A stretch of DNA of 64,000 bases from Verrucomicrobiia bacterium. GTDB lineage: Bacteria > Verrucomicrobiota > Verrucomicrobiia > Limisphaerales > JADLHS01. This document shows positions 61,439 to 64,000 of this stretch, one piece after another (position 1 is the stretch's first letter; each line of letters opens with the position of its first letter). The notes beneath the pieces are model-generated. The model saw nothing but the letters and a program-made list of their open reading frames with translations, searched no databases and was not told where the DNA came from. A program made the translations under genes and the position numbers. The stretch covers positions 58,057 to 122,056 of the forward strand of contig JAHCLO010000021.1 of the NCBI GenBank assembly GCA_026125285.1, written 5' to 3'.

Positions 61439-61887
61439 GCATCCACTTTCCTGCGTCCCTTCGCTCCACGGTCGTTACCCGCTTCCTCACTACTACGGAC
61501 GCTCTGACTCCCACCGGGCGGTGCTTCGGGCCTTCCGGCCCTGAACGCCGCTTGACCCCGGCGGGGCTCCCTGATTATCGCGGGCGGACTTCCCACCCTT
61601 CCGACTCCAACCATCAGCGCGCCGACCGGGGACCGCCCGGCTGCCAGCGGGGTTTGCTCCGCTCCGACAGGCTTCGCCTTTCCCTAGCAGGCTCGCCCAG
61701 CCACACCGACCGAATCGAGTTCACGGCGGACGGCCCGGAGGCCACCCTGCGTTTCGGACGGGTCGTTCTCGTTCCGTTGCTCTCCACCCCGTGTTGCCAC
61801 GACGCAGTTACAGTTCGATACCGCACGGTTCATCACCGCACAGGAGCGGACTCCCACCGCTCCGTCCTTCCGCCTTCTCAGGCGCAC

Positions 61888-62144
61888 TAGGGCGCGTCAC
61901 TCCGTGCGCGCCGCAGCCTGCCAATGGCTTTCCCAAAGGCGCGCAGCGGACTGACGCGCCCGACCCGCGCCCCGCAGGATGAATCGAAACCTCTTGGTCG
62001 CTCTTGCTTCGTGATAAGCGACAAAAACCGCGATGAATGTGCAGGAATCATGGCTGGACAAAGTGATGCGAAACCTCCATCTACTGGCGAGCAGATTATG
62101 ACGACAAACTCCAATCCAAATTGTCGCTCACTTAACTGTTGAAC
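61888..62144 (+). repeat. 258-bp block, copy 2, ending in a cassette core site
   Basis: Begins TAGGGCGCGTCACTCC right at the intron 5' end (palindrome 61888-61963) and ends TGTCGCTCACTTAACTGTTGAAC with core GTTGAAC at 62138-62144. About 95% like the copy at 58233-58490 apart from the first bases. The following gene starts 13 bp later. Confidence 0.85.
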
Positions 62145-62156
62145 TTCGCGCTCACC

Positions 62157-62492
62157 ATGAACTTCACGCCTCAAGAGACGAAGATGATTGAGCGGCTTCG
62201 GAAGTATGAGCGCCAGTGGCGGTGGGCACGGTGGTCGGTCCTCGTTATGGGTATTCTCTCCGCCGGACTTTGCATCGTGTTCGGTTTCATCTTGCGTTGG
62301 TTGATTGTCGAGTCGCAGGCCGGACATTTCGACGGCCAGACGGTTTTCTTCATCTTATTGATTTGGACGAAGTGTTGCTTTTATCTTTTTTTCGGCACTT
62401 GGTGTCTCGCCACCGTGTGTTTCAAGTGGCACGGCGACGTGAACAGGATGCTCTTGCTGAGGTTATTGGATGCACAACAGAGAGTCACCTAA
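62157..62492 (+). CDS. cassette gene: two-helix membrane protein
   Basis: 111 residues from ATG 62157 (MNFTPQETKMIERLRKYERQ). Two membrane helices (VLVMGILSAGLCIVFGFILR and TVFFILLIWTKCCFYLFFGT). No family that I recognise. A GTTGAAC core lies 13 bp upstream and its stop TAA is part of the ACCTAAC core of a partial attC, so it has full cassette layout on the left and half on the right. Confidence 0.75.
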   Translation: MNFTPQETKMIERLRKYERQWRWARWSVLVMGILSAGLCIVFGFILRWLIVESQAGHFDGQTVFFILLIWTKCCFYLFFGTWCLATVCFKWHGDVNRMLLLRLLDAQQRVT

Positions 62493-62551
62493 CACCCCAA
62501 AGGATTGTAGAGAACGCGGGGGCGTGAGGAGCCGGAGCGGTTGATTTCGTT
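62487..62551 (+). other. left half of an attC site (truncated)
   Basis: R'' ACCTAAC then the same arm as at 59630 (CACCCCAAAGG, TTGTAGAGAACGCGGGGGCG, GGTTGATTTCGTT). After 62551 the similarity stops and no R' partner is present, so the site is broken and marks the end of the cassette region 70 bp before bioD. Confidence 0.8.
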
Positions 62552-62621
62552 CGGCACCCGGCCACGCTCAACGCGAAGAACAGATCATAACCCAACTTCG
62601 GCGCTTGGCCGCGGATGCTCC

Positions 62622-63308
62622 TTACGGGCTGAACCACCTTCCCAACACCCGCGCAACCTGATTGGCCGGGCGCGGACGCAGGTGAGTTGAGGACTGAGAT
62701 TCCTTACCCAGCCAGGGGAACTCGCAAATCCGGTCAGTGGCGAAAAACTCGGCAAGCAACCGGGCATTGCTTCGAGTTGCGGGATGACTCCTGGGCGGCG
62801 ACATCAAGACCACGCGCGCTTGGGTCCGTGCGCGCACCGGTAGCGCGTCGAGCACCAGCCGGGCTTGATTCACCGCACCCAGCCGATTCGGGCAGACGAC
62901 CACCGGCAACGCTTGCAGCGCCACGATCAGGTCGCGTGAATCAAAATCCTCGCCGAGCGGACTGAGCAATCCACCGGCGCCTTCCACCACCACCCATTCA
63001 TATCGCTGACTCACGGTCCGAACATGCTTCACCACTTGCGACAATTGCACGCGCCGGGATTCCTTTCTGGCCGCCAGCAATGGCGCCAGCGGGGCGCGGA
63101 AATGCCAGGGGTTGACTTCATCGAGCGAGAGCACCTTGCCGGCGGCGGCGCGCAAGAGCCGCGCATCGTCGCGCCTGCCGGAGCAAAGCGGTTTGAGCCC
63201 AACCACGCGACACCCCTGGTGGCGCAAATGTTGCACCAGATGCGCGGCGAACACGGTTTTGCCCGCGCCGGTATCGGTTCCCGTAACAAAGATGACAGGC
63301 GGTTTCAT
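62622..63308 (-). CDS. bioD: dethiobiotin synthetase
   Basis: 228 residues from the ATG at 63308 (MKPPVIFVTGTDTGAGKTVF). ATP-dependent closure of the ureido ring from DAPA and CO2. P-loop GTDTGAGKT; GLKPLCSGRRDDA carries the catalytic Lys; VVVEGAGGLLSPLGED is the GAGG loop. It completes the biotin steps begun by bioF-bioA 14 kb away; separation of bioD from the operon is unusual and a cassette array lies just downstream of it. Confidence 0.93.
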   Translation of the reverse strand: MKPPVIFVTGTDTGAGKTVFAAHLVQHLRHQGCRVVGLKPLCSGRRDDARLLRAAAGKVLSLDEVNPWHFRAPLAPLLAARKESRRVQLSQVVKHVRTVSQRYEWVVVEGAGGLLSPLGEDFDSRDLIVALQALPVVVCPNRLGAVNQARLVLDALPVRARTQARVVLMSPPRSHPATRSNARLLAEFFATDRICEFPWLGKESQSSTHLRPRPANQVARVLGRWFSP

Positions 63309-63418
63309 CGGCGCAGAGCGAACACCAATCGCCGGGTGGAGGCGATAACAAACCAACGCTCCGGCCCGGCCGGTTTGCGCTGCCGGCTGTGTATTGCCTC
63401 AGCCTTACCCGGCGTAAA

Positions 63419-63535
63419 CGCTCGTAGCGCAGATTTTCAATCTGCCGTATCGCGGGTTTTCAATCCGCAGACCCTCGCCCGCCCGGGCGTTTCCGAGCTT
63501 GCGGCTGATTTGCCGAATGATATTCGGCTATACCG
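63419..63535. repeat. short palindrome cluster
   Basis: Contains GCAGATTTTCAATCTGC, CGGGTTTTCAATCCGC and GCCGAATGATATTCGGC, three small perfect or near-perfect hairpins in a row downstream of the bioD start region. No gene is visible. Confidence 0.6.
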
Positions 63536-63559
63536 CGCAACGCGGCGCCGCCGCTACCA

Positions 63560-63635
63560 AAGGAGCGCGGACAGCCTTGTCCGCGCGTTACTGCTGCGAC
63601 CAGTACCGACTCGCGGACAAGCCTGTCCGCGCTCC
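63560..63635. repeat. 76-bp palindromic repeat (GGAGCGCGGACAGCC family)
   Basis: Ends GGAGCGCGGACAGCCTTGTC and GACAAGCCTGTCCGCGCTCC are inverted; same family as 59835-59938, with a different centre. Confidence 0.88.
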
Positions 63636-63697
63636 GAACAGCGGTTCATGCAAAGAGAATTCGTCGAAGCCAGCTTCGCGCTTTGAACCACCAAAGC

Positions 63698-63768
63698 GTA
63701 GCCGCCGACGTGAGGAGGCGGATTCCCCGGAGTTGCTACGTTGTCCGCCTCCTCACGTCGGCGGCTGC
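63698..63768. repeat. 71-bp palindromic repeat
   Basis: Arms GTAGCCGCCGACGTGAGGAG and CTCCTCACGTCGGCGGCTGC are inverted. Non-coding. Confidence 0.85.
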
Positions 63769-63835
63769 GAGCGCAGGGTTTGGGGGGAAGCTACGACCTC
63801 CTACGATGGACGCGCATCGGCGACATCAATCTGAT

Positions 63836-63941
63836 GTGGGGCAGGCTTTCCAGCCGGCCGGTTCCCCGGACCTTCCAGTCCGGTGTTCCAACGGGCGACT
63901 GGAAAGTCGCCCGCACCGGCGGACAGGAATGTCCGCCCTAC
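63836..63941. repeat. 106-bp palindromic repeat (GTAGGGCAGGC family)
   Basis: GTGGGGCAGGCTTTCCAGCC ... GACAGGAATGTCCGCCCTAC, with inner arms CTTCCAGTCCGG and GCGACTGGAAAGTCGCC. Same family as the repeat inside the ETF-QO gene at 26004-26110. The remainder of 63309-64000 shows repeats only and no supported gene. Confidence 0.88.
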
Positions 63942-64000
63942 ACCAAGAGGTTCATGGTAAGCCTCCACGATCTGGAAATCGCGCATGGCGACCATGAACC

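Larger units (their letters stand above)
60001..61887 (-). mobile_element. group II intron (class C-like) with encoded RT
   Basis: About 1.89 kb on the minus strand. The 5' end is at 61887 with GTGCGCCTGAGAAGG, fitting the GUGYG intron start; the 3' end is near 60001 (...CCCTACCCCTAT). Domain V is at 60042-60074. It encodes a reverse transcriptase/maturase. Directly upstream of its 5' end is the hairpin of the 61888-61963 palindrome, in keeping with class C introns, which insert just after terminator-like or attC hairpins. Ends are inferred by eye. Confidence 0.85.

Overview
The window is a GC-rich bacterial chromosome segment. The gene content suggests a Verrucomicrobiota of the Pedosphaerales/Limisphaerales type: a PEP-CTERM protein, a giant FG-GAP/fibronectin-III surface protein, a Tat-exported Gfo/Idh/MocA oxidoreductase, GH95 and GH43 glycosidases, a CehA-type PHP hydrolase and a plant/yeast-like HisA. 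This assignment is an inference from gene families; no rRNA or tRNA gene was seen.

Layout. 0-9.5 kb: a 5'-truncated FG-GAP surface protein, then an accessory stretch (DUF6883/DUF4926 pair, secreted beta-helix protein, type ISP restriction-enzyme remnant) ending at gnd. The stretch is punctuated by three extra copies of the last ~105 bp of gnd. 9.5-19 kb: PEP-CTERM protein, lpxI, hybrid histidine kinase, a LysM protein overlapping a DUF3142 protein, and a Tat oxidoreductase. 19-32 kb: an electron-transfer-flavoprotein module (large acyl-CoA dehydrogenase, ETF-quinone oxidoreductase fused to a ferredoxin domain, etfB, etfA). It is interrupted by carB, a pRiA4b Orf3-like gene, small orphan genes, two extra copies of the etfB 5' end and an inverted-repeat-flanked GxxExxY gene. 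32-41 kb: GH95, secreted ADP-ribosylglycohydrolase, gcvT, a flavin reductase, parA, hpf, and an amidohydrolase.

41-45.8 kb is a mobile block bounded by direct repeats of an IS110 right end. It holds an IS91 remnant, an intact IS110 element, two orphan genes with integron-type core sites, an attC site, and the N-terminal half of an IntI-like tyrosine recombinase pointing away from the nearest orphan gene. 45.8-58 kb is ordinary: bioF-bioA-cehA-like, a lipoprotein, a GDSL esterase, hisA, anmK, GH43, glpK-glpF. 58.1-62.6 kb is a second cassette region: three small orphan genes, one textbook attC with an extrahelical base, a second attC nearly identical to the one 17 kb away, half of a third, a 258-bp block present twice, and a class C-like group II intron. 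bioD closes the window, followed by repeats.

The most notable signals are (1) integron-cassette remnants at two loci with matching attC sequences but no complete integrase, (2) repeated copies of one gene end (gnd 3' end, etfB 5' end) separated by accessory genes, as if islands accreted at gene termini, and (3) short palindromic repeats inserted in frame inside conserved enzymes (ETF-QO, bioA). The ETF genes probably pass electrons from acyl-CoA oxidation to quinone; glpK/glpF take up and phosphorylate glycerol; bioF/bioA/bioD complete biotin synthesis.
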